NCBI RefSeq assembly: GCF_900114565.1
Contig: NZ_FOTM01000006.1
Coordinates: 1-64,000 of the forward strand
DNA from: Leifsonia sp. CL147
Lineage (GTDB): Bacteria; Actinomycetota; Actinomycetes; Actinomycetales; Microbacteriaceae
Length of the DNA: 64,000 bases
Reading direction: 5' to 3'
This document shows positions 1-8,776 of the stretch, one piece after another; positions within the stretch are counted from its first letter, which is position 1, and each line of letters opens with the position of its first letter. The position numbers and the translations under genes were made by a program. Under the pieces are notes generated by a model. The model searched no databases and was not told the DNA's origin. It saw only the letters and a list, made by a program, of their open reading frames with translations.

Positions 1-45
1 GGAACCGAGGTGAACACCGACACGATCCTCGAACTCAGCGCCTAA
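1..45 (+). CDS. C-terminal tail of an upstream gene (partial)
   Basis: The first 45 bases read in frame as a 14-residue tail ending ILELSA and a TAA stop, with no stop before the window edge. The start and most of the gene lie outside the window. I do not recognise the family from so few residues, and the coding call rests only on the open frame and its position upstream of eno. Confidence 0.35.
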   Translation, partial: GTEVNTDTILELSA

Positions 46-128
46 CAACACCCAGAAGGATCAACAACGACTACACCACGTCCCGGGACTTGACCCGGGG
101 CCCGTGCCGCGCGTCCCAAGGGCGTCAG

Positions 129-134
129 TAGACT
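129..134 (+). promoter_or_regulatory. Putative -10 box for eno
   Basis: TAGACT lies about 40 bases before the enolase start and fits the actinobacterial TANNNT -10 pattern. A clear -35 at the right spacing is not visible. A CCCGGG inverted repeat at 82-99 just upstream may terminate the preceding gene. Confidence 0.35.
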
Positions 135-138
135 GTGA

Positions 139-1455
<1,317 letters not shown>

Positions 1456-1486
1456 CGGCGCTCCCGTAACGCGGGCCTGCGCCCGC

Positions 1487-1556
1487 GTTCGCGCGCTAGC
1501 GTTCGCGCGCTAGCGTTCGCGCGCCCGCGTTCGCGCGCCCGCGTTCGCGCGCTGAG
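1487..1556. repeat. Five 14-bp tandem repeats after eno
   Basis: Five consecutive units of GTTCGCGCGCTAGC (variants end CCCGC or CTGAG) run without gaps between the eno stop and its terminator. No coding function is apparent. Copy number is likely to vary between strains. Confidence 0.85.
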
Positions 1557-1558
1557 TT

Positions 1559-1587
1559 CGGCCCCCGGGGTTCCGCCTCGGGGGCCG
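1559..1587 (+). terminator. Hairpin terminator of eno
   Basis: CGGCCCCCG pairs with CGGGGGCCG around a short loop, about 100 bases downstream of the eno stop. The T-tract is poor (GTTCC), as is common in actinobacterial terminators. Confidence 0.6.
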
Positions 1588-1624
1588 TTCCACGTCCCTC
1601 CCCGCTCCCGTGCCTTTTACCCTG

Positions 1625-1686
1625 GCCGAAGTGCTCGTTGTTGCACGCGACACGCCGGAAGCGCGTGCAACAACGAGCACTTCGGC
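1625..1686. repeat. Long inverted repeat, family A copy 1
   Basis: Two perfectly complementary 25-base arms (1625-1649 and 1662-1686) contain GAAGTGCTCGTTGTTGCA and enclose a 12-base loop that carries most of the module CGACACGCCG. Related copies lie at 6141-6196 and 57909-58018. The element is intergenic. Confidence 0.9.
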
Positions 1687-1742
1687 GGGGCCGCGGGCTC
1701 GGAGACCGGCGGACCGGCGGACGGGGTGGGTAGGGTGCAGGG

Positions 1743-1994
1743 ATGGGCGTGACGGCCGGGTCCGACGTGGTGCCGCTGGTGCTGTTCGTGGTGCTGGCGG
1801 CGCTGTTCGCGCTGCTCGGGCTGCTCCTGATCCTGCGTCCGGGGCGGGCGTCCGCCTTCTTCGCCGACGCGGATGCGCGGCGGCGGTTCCGCGCGCGCGA
1901 CGCACGGACCCTCGGCGCGATCTTCGCGGTGGGCGGGGGAGCCTTCGTCGTGCTGGGCGTCGTGCGGCTGGCGTTCATCCTGAACGGCGGCTGA
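1743..1994 (+). CDS. Small two-helix membrane protein, function unknown
   Basis: An 83-residue protein with two predicted membrane helices (about residues 9-32 and 57-79), joined by an Arg-rich cytoplasmic loop (ADADARRRFRARDART). I do not recognise a family. TAGGGT at 1731-1736 lies six bases before the ATG, so the mRNA is probably leaderless from this start. It is followed by the DivIC-type gene on the same strand. Confidence 0.7.
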   Translation: MGVTAGSDVVPLVLFVVLAALFALLGLLLILRPGRASAFFADADARRRFRARDARTLGAIFAVGGGAFVVLGVVRLAFILNGG

Positions 1995-2102
1995 GCGCAT
2001 TCCGACACCCCTGAGCGCAACGGGGCCGACGGAGGCGATCGCCTACGATGAGAGGGGGCCGGTCCGGCCCCGGACCGCCGAGCATGCCAAGAGGGAGGGG
2101 CC

Positions 2103-2630
2103 ATGCCGAAGCCGCGCACGCGCCGCGTCCCGGTGCGCCTGTCGCGTCCCACCGAGACCGGCCGGTGGCTGCGGCAGCTGCACTTCTCGGCGTTCTCGCT
2201 GGTGATGATGGGCGTGCTCGTGCTCGCGGTCCTCATCCTCGCTCCCACGGTGCAGGCCTTCCTCGCGCAGCGCCAGCAGATCGCCGACCAGCAGCATCAG
2301 GTGGACGAACTGGCCGCGCAGGTCAACACGCTCACGGACCAGCGTGCCCGCTGGAACGACCCCAGCTACCTCCGCGCCCAGGCCCGCGACCGGCTGTACT
2401 ACGTGATGCCGGGCGAGGTCAGCTACCTCGTCATCGACGACCGTCCGCCGGCCGCCAAGCAGGACACGACACCGGTCACATCCAAACTGGTGAAGACCCG
2501 GACGGATTGGGTCGGGTCGCTGTTCGGCTCCATCATGGGAGCCGGACTGACGGATGCGACACCGCAGCAGTTGAGCGGCACGCCCGGCCCCGTCCCCCCT
2601 CCCACGGCGACGCCCGCCCCCACGAAATAA
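2103..2630 (+). CDS. Septum formation initiator family protein (FtsB/DivIC-like)
   Basis: A 175-residue bitopic cell-division protein. A short basic cytoplasmic N-terminus is followed by one membrane helix at about residues 32-52 and a coiled coil (QRQQIADQQHQVDELAAQVNTL). The family hallmark RARWNDPSYLRAQARDRL comes next, then LYYVMPGEVSYLVIDD, and the C-terminal tail is Pro/Thr-rich. FtsB/DivIC proteins bridge FtsL and FtsQ in the divisome. The ATG is preceded by GGGAGGGG. The eno-DivIC-DUF501 order is conserved in Actinobacteria (for example M. tuberculosis Rv1023-Rv1025). Confidence 0.9.
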   Translation: MPKPRTRRVPVRLSRPTETGRWLRQLHFSAFSLVMMGVLVLAVLILAPTVQAFLAQRQQIADQQHQVDELAAQVNTLTDQRARWNDPSYLRAQARDRLYYVMPGEVSYLVIDDRPPAAKQDTTPVTSKLVKTRTDWVGSLFGSIMGAGLTDATPQQLSGTPGPVPPPTATPAPTK

Positions 2631-2664
2631 GCCCAGCACGCAAGCCGAAGAGGCGCATCCCGCA

Positions 2665-3180
2665 ATGACCAGACCACCGTTCGCACCCGTGTCCGATGAC
2701 GACATCGCCGTCGTGTCCCAGCAGCTCGGCCGCCCGGCGCGGAATGTCGTCGGCATCGCCGCGCGCTGCGTGTGCGGGCGCCCGACCGTGGTATCGACGG
2801 CGCCGCGGCTGGACGACGGGACGCCGTTCCCCACGTTCTACTACCTGACGCATCCGGCGGCGTCGGCGGCCATGTCCGCCCTCGAGGCCGATCAGGTCAT
2901 GGGCGAGTACAACGAGCTCCTGGCCGGTGACGACGAGCTGAGCGCCCGGTACCGCGCGGCCCACGAGCAGTACCTGGCCGACCGGGAGTCGATCGCCGTC
3001 GTCGACGAAATCGCCGGCATCTCGGCCGGTGGGATGCCGTCCCGCGTGAAGTGCCTGCACGCCCTCGCCGCCCATGCACTCGCCGCCGGACCCGGCGTGA
3101 ACCCGATCGGCGACCTGGCGCTCGCCCGCGGAGGCTGGTCGCCGGCCGTCTGCGAGTGCCGCATCGACGTCGCAGGCTAG
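2665..3180 (+). CDS. DUF501 domain protein
   Basis: A 171-residue cytoplasmic protein of the DUF501 family, recognised from the N-terminal pattern VSQQLGRPARNVVGIAARC with CVCGRP and the central FPTFYYLTHP block. The C-terminal GGWSPAVCECRIDVA ends with Cys residues that could bind metal together with the N-terminal Cys pair, which is an inference. No biochemical function is established. It lies 34 bases after the DivIC-like gene and nine bases before the subtilase, so the three are probably cotranscribed. Confidence 0.88.
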   Translation: MTRPPFAPVSDDDIAVVSQQLGRPARNVVGIAARCVCGRPTVVSTAPRLDDGTPFPTFYYLTHPAASAAMSALEADQVMGEYNELLAGDDELSARYRAAHEQYLADRESIAVVDEIAGISAGGMPSRVKCLHALAAHALAAGPGVNPIGDLALARGGWSPAVCECRIDVAG

Positions 3181-3189
3181 GGGCGCTCG

Positions 3190-4464
3190 GTGGGGGACCG
3201 GATGCACCGCTTCGCGACGGCGGCCGCCGTCGTGGCGGTGGCCCTCGCATCCACGCTTCTTCCCGCGACCGCCGCGCACGCCGACCAGGTGCGCGACCTC
3301 GAATACTGGCTGAACGACTACGGCTTCGCACAGGCGTGGAACACGACCCGTGGCGCCGGCGTGAAGGTCGCCGTCATCGACACGGGCGTCGACGGCTCCG
3401 TTCCCGATCTGGCGGGCGCCGTCGTGGGCGGGACGGACGTCTCCGGCGTCGGCACCGCGACGGGCCAGAAGCCTCTGGGGGACGCCGAGAGCGCGAACCA
3501 CGGGACGTGGGTGGCCTCCCTCCTCGCCGGGCGTGGCACCGGGCCGACCAGCGGCGTCGTCGGAGCTGCGCCCGAGGCCAGCATCCTCACCGCCTCGGTC
3601 GCGCTCGGCACGGCGATGGGACCGATCGACAGCGACGACCAGATCGCGCAGGCGATCCACTGGTCGGTCGACAACGGCGCGAGGGTGATCAACATGTCCC
3701 TCACGCGCAACACGCTCGACTGGCCGACCAGCTGGGATGAGGCGTTCCAGTACGCGTTCGCGCACGACGTGGTCATCGTCGCGGCCGCGGGCAACCGGGG
3801 GAGCGGCACCAACGAGGTCGGGGCGCCGGCCACGATTCCGGGCGTCCTCACCGTCGCCGGCGTCGACCGGGCCGGCAAGGCGAGTTTCGACGCCTCGGCC
3901 CAGGGCATCACCATCGGTGTCTCGGCGCCCAGCGAGCAGCTGGTCGGCGCGAATCCGGGTGGAGGCTATGTCCAGTGGGCGGGGACGAGCGGTGCCGCGC
4001 CGCTCGTCTCGGGCGCCGTCGCGCTCGTCCGCGCCGCGCATCCCGAGCTCAGTGCGGCGGATGTGATCGAGCGGATCATCCGGACCGCCCGGCCCGCGGG
4101 AGGGGCCGTCCCCAGCCCCATCTACGGCTACGGGCTCCTGGATGCCGCGGCCGCCGTGACCGCGAACGTGCCGCATGTCGCCGCGAACCCGATGGGCGAT
4201 CTCGGCGACTGGATCCGCATCCACCGCCGTGCGCAGTCGCTCGCCACGCCGGCCCCGTCGTCCGGCGGTGCGCAAGCTGCACCGGCGCCCGCCAAGCTGA
4301 GCCCCGAGCGCGCGCTACCATGGAACTGGTTCTTCTGGCCGCAATGGAGCGTCCTCACCACTTTCTGGCTGCCGTTCGGCCTGATCGCCGGCTTTCTCGC
4401 TCTCTCCGCCCTCGGCGGGGTCGGGGCGTGGCAGCATTTCAGGCGAACACGCAGCAGGGAGTAA
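3190..4464 (+). CDS. Membrane-anchored S8 subtilisin-like serine protease (mycosin-like)
   Basis: A 424-residue secreted protease with a signal peptide (about residues 5-31, ending ATAAHA) and a subtilase domain. The catalytic triad is Asp64 (VAVIDTGVD), His104 (NHGTWVAS) and Ser267 (AGTSGAAPLVSG), with oxyanion Asn202 (AAAGNRG). A Pro/Ala-rich linker leads to a C-terminal membrane helix at about 390-413 and a short RRTRSRE tail. This topology matches mycosins, the membrane-tethered proteases of type VII secretion, but no other ESX genes are visible here. An internal ATG at 3202 is an alternative start that still keeps the signal peptide. It is probably cotranscribed with DUF501. Confidence 0.9.
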   Translation: MGDRMHRFATAAAVVAVALASTLLPATAAHADQVRDLEYWLNDYGFAQAWNTTRGAGVKVAVIDTGVDGSVPDLAGAVVGGTDVSGVGTATGQKPLGDAESANHGTWVASLLAGRGTGPTSGVVGAAPEASILTASVALGTAMGPIDSDDQIAQAIHWSVDNGARVINMSLTRNTLDWPTSWDEAFQYAFAHDVVIVAAAGNRGSGTNEVGAPATIPGVLTVAGVDRAGKASFDASAQGITIGVSAPSEQLVGANPGGGYVQWAGTSGAAPLVSGAVALVRAAHPELSAADVIERIIRTARPAGGAVPSPIYGYGLLDAAAAVTANVPHVAANPMGDLGDWIRIHRRAQSLATPAPSSGGAQAAPAPAKLSPERALPWNWFFWPQWSVLTTFWLPFGLIAGFLALSALGGVGAWQHFRRTRSRE

Positions 4465-4502
4465 AGTAGGCCCAAACTTTCGTGTTGAGGAGACGCATCA
4501 CT

Positions 4503-5921
4503 GTGCCCAAAATCCTGATCGTCGGCGGCGGCTACGCCGGCTTCTACACCGCGTGGAAGCTCGAGAAGCAGCTCCGCCCGGGCGAGGCCGAGGTCACCAT
4601 GGTCGACCCGCTGCCGTATATGACGTACCAGCCGTTCCTCCCGGAGGTCGCCTCGGGCTCGATCGAGCCGCGTCACGCGGTCGTCGCGCACCGTCGTCAC
4701 CTCACGACGACGAACATCATCACGGCGAAGGTCACGTACGTCGACCACGCCCGCAAGGTGGCGACCATCCAGCCGCCGATCGGCGAGGCGTACGAGTTCG
4801 AGTACGACATCGTCGTGGTGACCGCGGGCGCTGTGTCCCGGACGTTCCCCATCCCGGGCGTCGCGGACCAGGCCGTCGGGCTGAAGAACATCGAGGAGGC
4901 CGTGTACATCCGCGACCAGCTCCTCACCAACTTCGACAAGGCCGCAGGGCTCCCCGCCGGCCCGGAGCGGGACCGTTTGCTCACGGTCGTCGTCGTCGGC
5001 GGAGGCTTCGCCGGTATCGAGATCTTCGCGGAGCTCCGCTCCTTCGCGAGCAGCCTGCTCAAGCGCTACCCGGAGCTGTCGTTCGAGGACACGCACTTCC
5101 ACCTGATCGAGGCCATGGGCCGGATCATGCCGGAGGTGTCCTTGAAGACCAGCCATTGGGTGATCAAGAACCTCGCACAGCGTGGGGCCGAGATCCACCT
5201 CGAGACGCAGCTCACCAGCGCGGTGGACGGTGTCATCCAGCTGTCGACCGGTGAGAGCTTCGAGACGGACCTCATCGTCTGGACCGCCGGCGTCATGGCC
5301 AACCCGACGATCGTGCGCCACACCGACCTCCCCATCGAGGAGCGCGGCCGGCTGCGCGTGCGCGCCGACCTGCGCGTCGGCACCGACGACGAGATCATCG
5401 AGGACGCCTGGGGCGCGGGCGACGTGTCGGCCGTCCCGGACCTGACCGGTGCCGGCGTCGGCGGCTACTGCGTGCCGAACGCGCAGCACGCCGTGCGTCA
5501 GGGCAAGCTCCTCGCGAAGAACATCGTGGCATCGCTGCGCGGCGAGCTGCCGCGCCAGTACTACCACAAGAGCCTCGGCGCGGTCGCCGGTCTGGGCGTC
5601 GGCATCGGCGTGCTGCAGAGCGGCAAGATCGCGATCACGGGCGTCCTCGGCTGGCTCGCCCACCGCGGCTACCACGGCCTGGCGATGCCGTCGTGGGAGC
5701 GCAAGTGGCGCGTCCTGTGGGGCTGGTGGAACAACTTCTGGCTCGGCCGTGACATCGTGTCGCTGGAGGCCGTACAGCACCCGCGCGCGAACTTCGAGGA
5801 GTTCGCGGCCCGCCCGAAGCCGGCCATCGAGGCCGCCCCGGAGGCCCCCGCGAAGAAGGCTCCCGCTCGCACCAAGGCTGCCACTGCGGTGAAGCAGCCC
5901 GCGGAGGTCTCCGCGAAGTAG
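4503..5921 (+). CDS. ndh: Type II NADH:quinone oxidoreductase
   Basis: A peripheral membrane flavoprotein that oxidises NADH and passes electrons to menaquinone without pumping protons. Two dinucleotide-binding motifs are present: FAD-binding GGGYAG at residues 7-12 and NADH-binding GGGFAG near 166-171. The second FAD motif DAWGAGDVSAVPD is also present, as is the C-terminal membrane-associating region (GVLQSGKIAITGVLGWLAH, WWNNFWLGRD). The Ala/Lys/Pro-rich tail of about 35 residues looks like a lineage-specific extension. GTG 4503 is preferred over an in-frame GTG at 4482 because GAGGAGA lies just before it. A strong terminator follows. Confidence 0.93.
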   Translation: MPKILIVGGGYAGFYTAWKLEKQLRPGEAEVTMVDPLPYMTYQPFLPEVASGSIEPRHAVVAHRRHLTTTNIITAKVTYVDHARKVATIQPPIGEAYEFEYDIVVVTAGAVSRTFPIPGVADQAVGLKNIEEAVYIRDQLLTNFDKAAGLPAGPERDRLLTVVVVGGGFAGIEIFAELRSFASSLLKRYPELSFEDTHFHLIEAMGRIMPEVSLKTSHWVIKNLAQRGAEIHLETQLTSAVDGVIQLSTGESFETDLIVWTAGVMANPTIVRHTDLPIEERGRLRVRADLRVGTDDEIIEDAWGAGDVSAVPDLTGAGVGGYCVPNAQHAVRQGKLLAKNIVASLRGELPRQYYHKSLGAVAGLGVGIGVLQSGKIAITGVLGWLAHRGYHGLAMPSWERKWRVLWGWWNNFWLGRDIVSLEAVQHPRANFEEFAARPKPAIEAAPEAPAKKAPARTKAATAVKQPAEVSAK

Positions 5922-5940
5922 CGCCCGGCGACGCAGCACG

Positions 5941-5969
5941 AAGGCCCGGTCCCTGAGGGACCGGGCCTT
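5941..5969. terminator. Strong terminator after ndh
   Basis: A perfect 13-bp stem (AAGGCCCGGTCCC with its complement) and a three-base loop lie 20 bases after the ndh stop. This is the clearest intrinsic-type hairpin in the window. Confidence 0.85.
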
Positions 5970-5982
5970 CGGCGTCCCTGCG

Positions 5983-6126
5983 GGCGCCTCCGTTTGGGTC
6001 GGCGCCTCCGTTGCGGCTGGCGCCTCCCTTGCGGTCGGCGCTTCCGTTGCGGCTGGCGCTTTCGTTGTGGCTGGCGCTTTCCTTGTGGCTGGCGCTTCCG
6101 TTGCGGCCGAGCTTCCGTTGCGGCCG
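5983..6126. repeat. Eight 18-bp tandem repeats
   Basis: Eight contiguous 18-bp units with consensus GGCGCTTCCGTTGCGGCT lie between the ndh terminator and a family A palindrome. The period is a multiple of three and all six-residue readings stay open, yet no start signal or recognisable protein is present, so I treat it as a noncoding minisatellite. Confidence 0.85.
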
Positions 6127-6140
6127 TGTCTCCTTCGGCC

Positions 6141-6196
6141 GAAGTGCTCGTTGTTGCAGTGGCTTACGGCGTGTCGTCTGCAACAACGAGCACCTC
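6141..6196. repeat. Long inverted repeat, family A copy 2
   Basis: Arms of 19 bases (6141-6159 and 6178-6196, one mismatch) carry the same GAAGTGCTCGTTGTTGCAG as copy 1. The 18-base loop contains ACGGCGTGTCG, the reverse complement of the loop module in copy 1. It lies in the convergent gap between ndh and the ABC permease. Confidence 0.88.
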
Positions 6197-6432
6197 GCGG
6201 CGGGAGGCGGTGCCGCCGGTGCCGGCGGCGCCGGCTTGCCCGGCCGGCGCGCGGCCGTGGACGACGCGGCCGGTCTGGGCCCGGCCGTGCGCCGACCTCG
6301 GCTTCGGCCTCTCCGACGACCGGGATTGTGCTCCCGCGATGGTGCGACTCCTGCTCGCGTCATCCTCGGCCGGAAAGGGAGGAGGTCGCGCGGCGTACCG
6401 AGCCCGATCGCCTCCCGAACCGGCCCGATCGA

Positions 6433-6523
6433 GGCGTGTCGCATCGCGCATCCTCCGTTTCCTCGCCTCCCCCGGGGTCTGCCCGGTCTGCGGGAAACGG
6501 AGGCGGGGAGGCGGCGACACGCC
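6433..6523. repeat. Compound inverted repeat with GGCGTGTCG/CGACACGCC ends
   Basis: GGCGTGTCG (6433-6441) pairs with CGACACGCC (6515-6523). CCTCCGTTTCC (6452-6462) pairs with GGAAACGGAGG (6493-6503), and CGCCTCCCC also has a complement at about 6505-6513. The inner arms are interleaved, so not all can pair at once. I see no gene in the surrounding 6200-6617 stretch. Confidence 0.65.
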
Positions 6524-6538
6524 GCCCGATGCGAGCGA

Positions 6539-6582
6539 GGGAGGTGTCCACGGCCGCACCGGGCCGCGGACACCTCCCTTTT
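6539..6582 (+). terminator. Hairpin with T-run in convergent gap
   Basis: GGGAGGTGTCC pairs with GGACACCTCCC and is followed by TTTT on the plus strand. It lies 36 bases beyond the end of the minus-strand ABC permease gene and could stop transcripts from both sides, although the T-run favours the plus strand. Confidence 0.6.
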
Positions 6583-6617
6583 CGTCGCCGTCGAGCCGCG
6601 GCCGACCCCGTCCCGCC

Positions 6618-7910
6618 CTACTCGTACCGGAGCGACTCGATCGGGTCCTGTCGCGCCGCCCGCGCGGCCGGGATGGTCCCGGCGAGGAACGCGATCCCCA
6701 TGACGAGGAGCACGATCCAGAGGATGTTGACAGGGTTGAAGGCGATCAGCGTGAGTCCCGGGAGGCTGGAGAACAGGGAGGTGCCCAGCGCCGAGCCGAT
6801 TGCGGTGCCCGCCAGCATCCCGAGTCCCACGCCGACGGCCGATCCGAGGAGCCCGATGAAGGTCGCCTCGAAGCTGAACAGCCCGAAGACCTTGCCGCCG
6901 CCCATCCCCATCGCCTTCATCAGCCCGATCTCGCGGGTGCGCTCCTGGACGGACATGAACAGGGTGTTCACGATCCCGAAGCTCGCGGCGAGGAGCGCGA
7001 TGATCGCGAACGCGTTCAGCACGAGCACGATCGCGTCGATGATGCTCTTGAAGCTGCCGAGGGTGTCCTGCAGCGTCGTCCCGGTGTAGCCTGCCGCGCT
7101 GAGCCGGTCCTTCAGGGACTGAGTGGATGCGGTGCCCGCCGTGTCGTCGAAGCGGATCGTCGCCGACGTGTAGGACGACGCCGTGTCCGCGCTGAGGCCG
7201 GTGCTCTGCGCCGCGAACAGCGCATCCGTCGTCGCCTGGTTCGGGGAGGCGCTCGTTCCGGTCCCGCCCAGTCCGGCCTCGGCGATCCCGACGACGGTCG
7301 CTGTGACCGTCTGACGGGCACCGCCGGCGTCGGTGAGCCCGAACTGGACCTCCTTGCCGATGGCGTCACTGTCGCTGCTGAATCCGAGCGGTTTCACGTA
7401 GTCGACCGGGAGGGCGACCTGTCGCTGCGCGGAGGATTCGGAGGGTTGGGCACCCGCTGCGAGCTGCACCTTCATCCCGGCCACGAACGAGCCGACGCCG
7501 ATCTGGTACTCGGTCCCGTCACCGGCACGCACATAGTCGACCCGGACGGACTTGACCGGTTGCACGGACTTCACGCCCGGGATGCCGGCGAGCTGCGTCA
7601 GCTGCGCGGGGCCGATCGGGTTGAGCGTCTGCGGGCCGGCCGGCCCCCGGCCGGAGGTGACCTGCCCGGGCTGGTACTTCACCGGTCCGCTCGAGGTGTC
7701 CTGTTTCACCGGACGGGTCACGGTCATCACGTCGCTGGCGCCCAGCGAGGCGACCGTGTCGTCGATGTAGCGATTGATGCCTGTCCCCAGCCCGCTGGTG
7801 ATCGTCAGGGTGAAGCCGCCGATGAAGATGGCGAGGATGGTGAGGATGGTGCGCGTCTTGGACCGGAAGGTGTTCCCGATCGCACTGGAGATCACGTCGA
7901 TGGTCTTCAT
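6618..7910 (-). CDS. ABC transporter permease, MacB/FtsX family
   Basis: A 430-residue permease. One N-terminal membrane helix (about residues 22-45, after IGNTFRSKTRTIL) is followed by a large extracytoplasmic domain of some 230 residues, then three C-terminal helices in an FtsX domain (about 285-415). It ends in AARQDPIESLRYE, the usual coupling-helix tail of MacB-like permeases. Such exporters typically handle peptides, lipids or antibiotics by mechanotransmission. The ATG overlaps the stop of the ATPase gene (ATGA), so the two are translationally coupled. The divergent two-component genes are the likely regulators. Confidence 0.9.
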   Translation of the reverse strand: MKTIDVISSAIGNTFRSKTRTILTILAIFIGGFTLTITSGLGTGINRYIDDTVASLGASDVMTVTRPVKQDTSSGPVKYQPGQVTSGRGPAGPQTLNPIGPAQLTQLAGIPGVKSVQPVKSVRVDYVRAGDGTEYQIGVGSFVAGMKVQLAAGAQPSESSAQRQVALPVDYVKPLGFSSDSDAIGKEVQFGLTDAGGARQTVTATVVGIAEAGLGGTGTSASPNQATTDALFAAQSTGLSADTASSYTSATIRFDDTAGTASTQSLKDRLSAAGYTGTTLQDTLGSFKSIIDAIVLVLNAFAIIALLAASFGIVNTLFMSVQERTREIGLMKAMGMGGGKVFGLFSFEATFIGLLGSAVGVGLGMLAGTAIGSALGTSLFSSLPGLTLIAFNPVNILWIVLLVMGIAFLAGTIPAARAARQDPIESLRYE

Positions 7911-8647
7911 GCGGCCAGCTCCTCATCGTCCTCGACCCGGTTCACGATCAGTCCGTCGCGCACGTAGATCCTGCGGTCGCAGCGCGCGGCGAGGTCCTCG
8001 TCGTGGGTGACGACGATCAGCGTGATGCCCTGGGTCCGGTTGAGGGTGAAGAGGATGTCCTCCACCACGGCGCCGGTGGCCGTGTCGAGGTTGCCCGTCG
8101 GCTCGTCGGCGAAGATCACGCGCGGGTTGTTCACGAGGGCGCGGGCGATCACGGCCCGCTGCTTCTGGCCCCCCGACAGGCTGACCGCCTTGCTCTTCGC
8201 CTTCGCGTCGAGCTCCAGCTCGGCCAGCGCGGCACGGCCTCGCCGGTTCCGTTCCCCTCGGCCGACCCCGGCGATCTTCATCGGCAGCACGACATTGTCG
8301 AGGACACTGGCGTTCGCCGTCAGGAAGAACTGCTGGAAGACGAACCCGAAGGTCTTGTTCCTGGTGCGGTTCAGTGCCGCCCCGCGCAGGGTGGACGTCT
8401 CCTGACCGCCGAGAAGGATGGAGCCCCGCGTCGGCTGGTCGAGCAGCGCGAGCAGGTGCATCAGGGTGGACTTCCCGGATCCCGACTTCCCGACGATCGC
8501 CAGGGACTCGCCCTCGAAGACATCGAATGACACCCCCTTCAGCGCGTCGAAGCGGTTCGGCCCTCGGCCGTAGGACTTGTGCAGGTCACGCACCTGCAGG
8601 ATGGGAGTCGTCATGATGGCTTTCGTGTCGGCGGATGGGGTACTCAC
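7907..8647 (-). CDS. ABC transporter ATP-binding protein, MacB/LolD type
   Basis: A 246-residue nucleotide-binding subunit. Walker A is GKSGSGKST, the Q-loop FGFVFQQFFL, the signature SLSGGQKQRAVIARAL, Walker B VIFADEPTGNLD and the switch His lies in VVTHDEDLA. The TGNLD form is typical of the MacB/LolD subfamily. I place the start at GTG 8647 because GGGAGG lies five bases upstream. An ATG at 8614 would also encode the complete domain but lacks such a site. It pairs with the permease that overlaps its 3' end. The 129-base divergent gap to the histidine kinase gene probably holds both promoters. Confidence 0.92.
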   Translation of the reverse strand: MSTPSADTKAIMTTPILQVRDLHKSYGRGPNRFDALKGVSFDVFEGESLAIVGKSGSGKSTLMHLLALLDQPTRGSILLGGQETSTLRGAALNRTRNKTFGFVFQQFFLTANASVLDNVVLPMKIAGVGRGERNRRGRAALAELELDAKAKSKAVSLSGGQKQRAVIARALVNNPRVIFADEPTGNLDTATGAVVEDILFTLNRTQGITLIVVTHDEDLAARCDRRIYVRDGLIVNRVEDDEELAA

Positions 8648-8776
8648 AGCCTCCCTTCCGACGGTCGCCGGCGCGTCGGCCCACGGCCGCATCTGCGCTG
8701 CCCCAGCCGGAGTATCTTGCGCCTACACCTGTGGGGGTATGCGGAATCCGCGGCAGCACGACATCCTGGAAGTCCT

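Noticed and set aside
3190-4464. Type VII secretion locus around the subtilase
   Set aside because: Only the mycosin-like protease is present. No EccB, EccC, EccD or WXG100 genes occur nearby.
5635-6573. Long minus-strand ORF with NESASRNGSA repeats
   Set aside because: It runs over the ndh 3' end and the terminator and reads a minisatellite, with no start signal.
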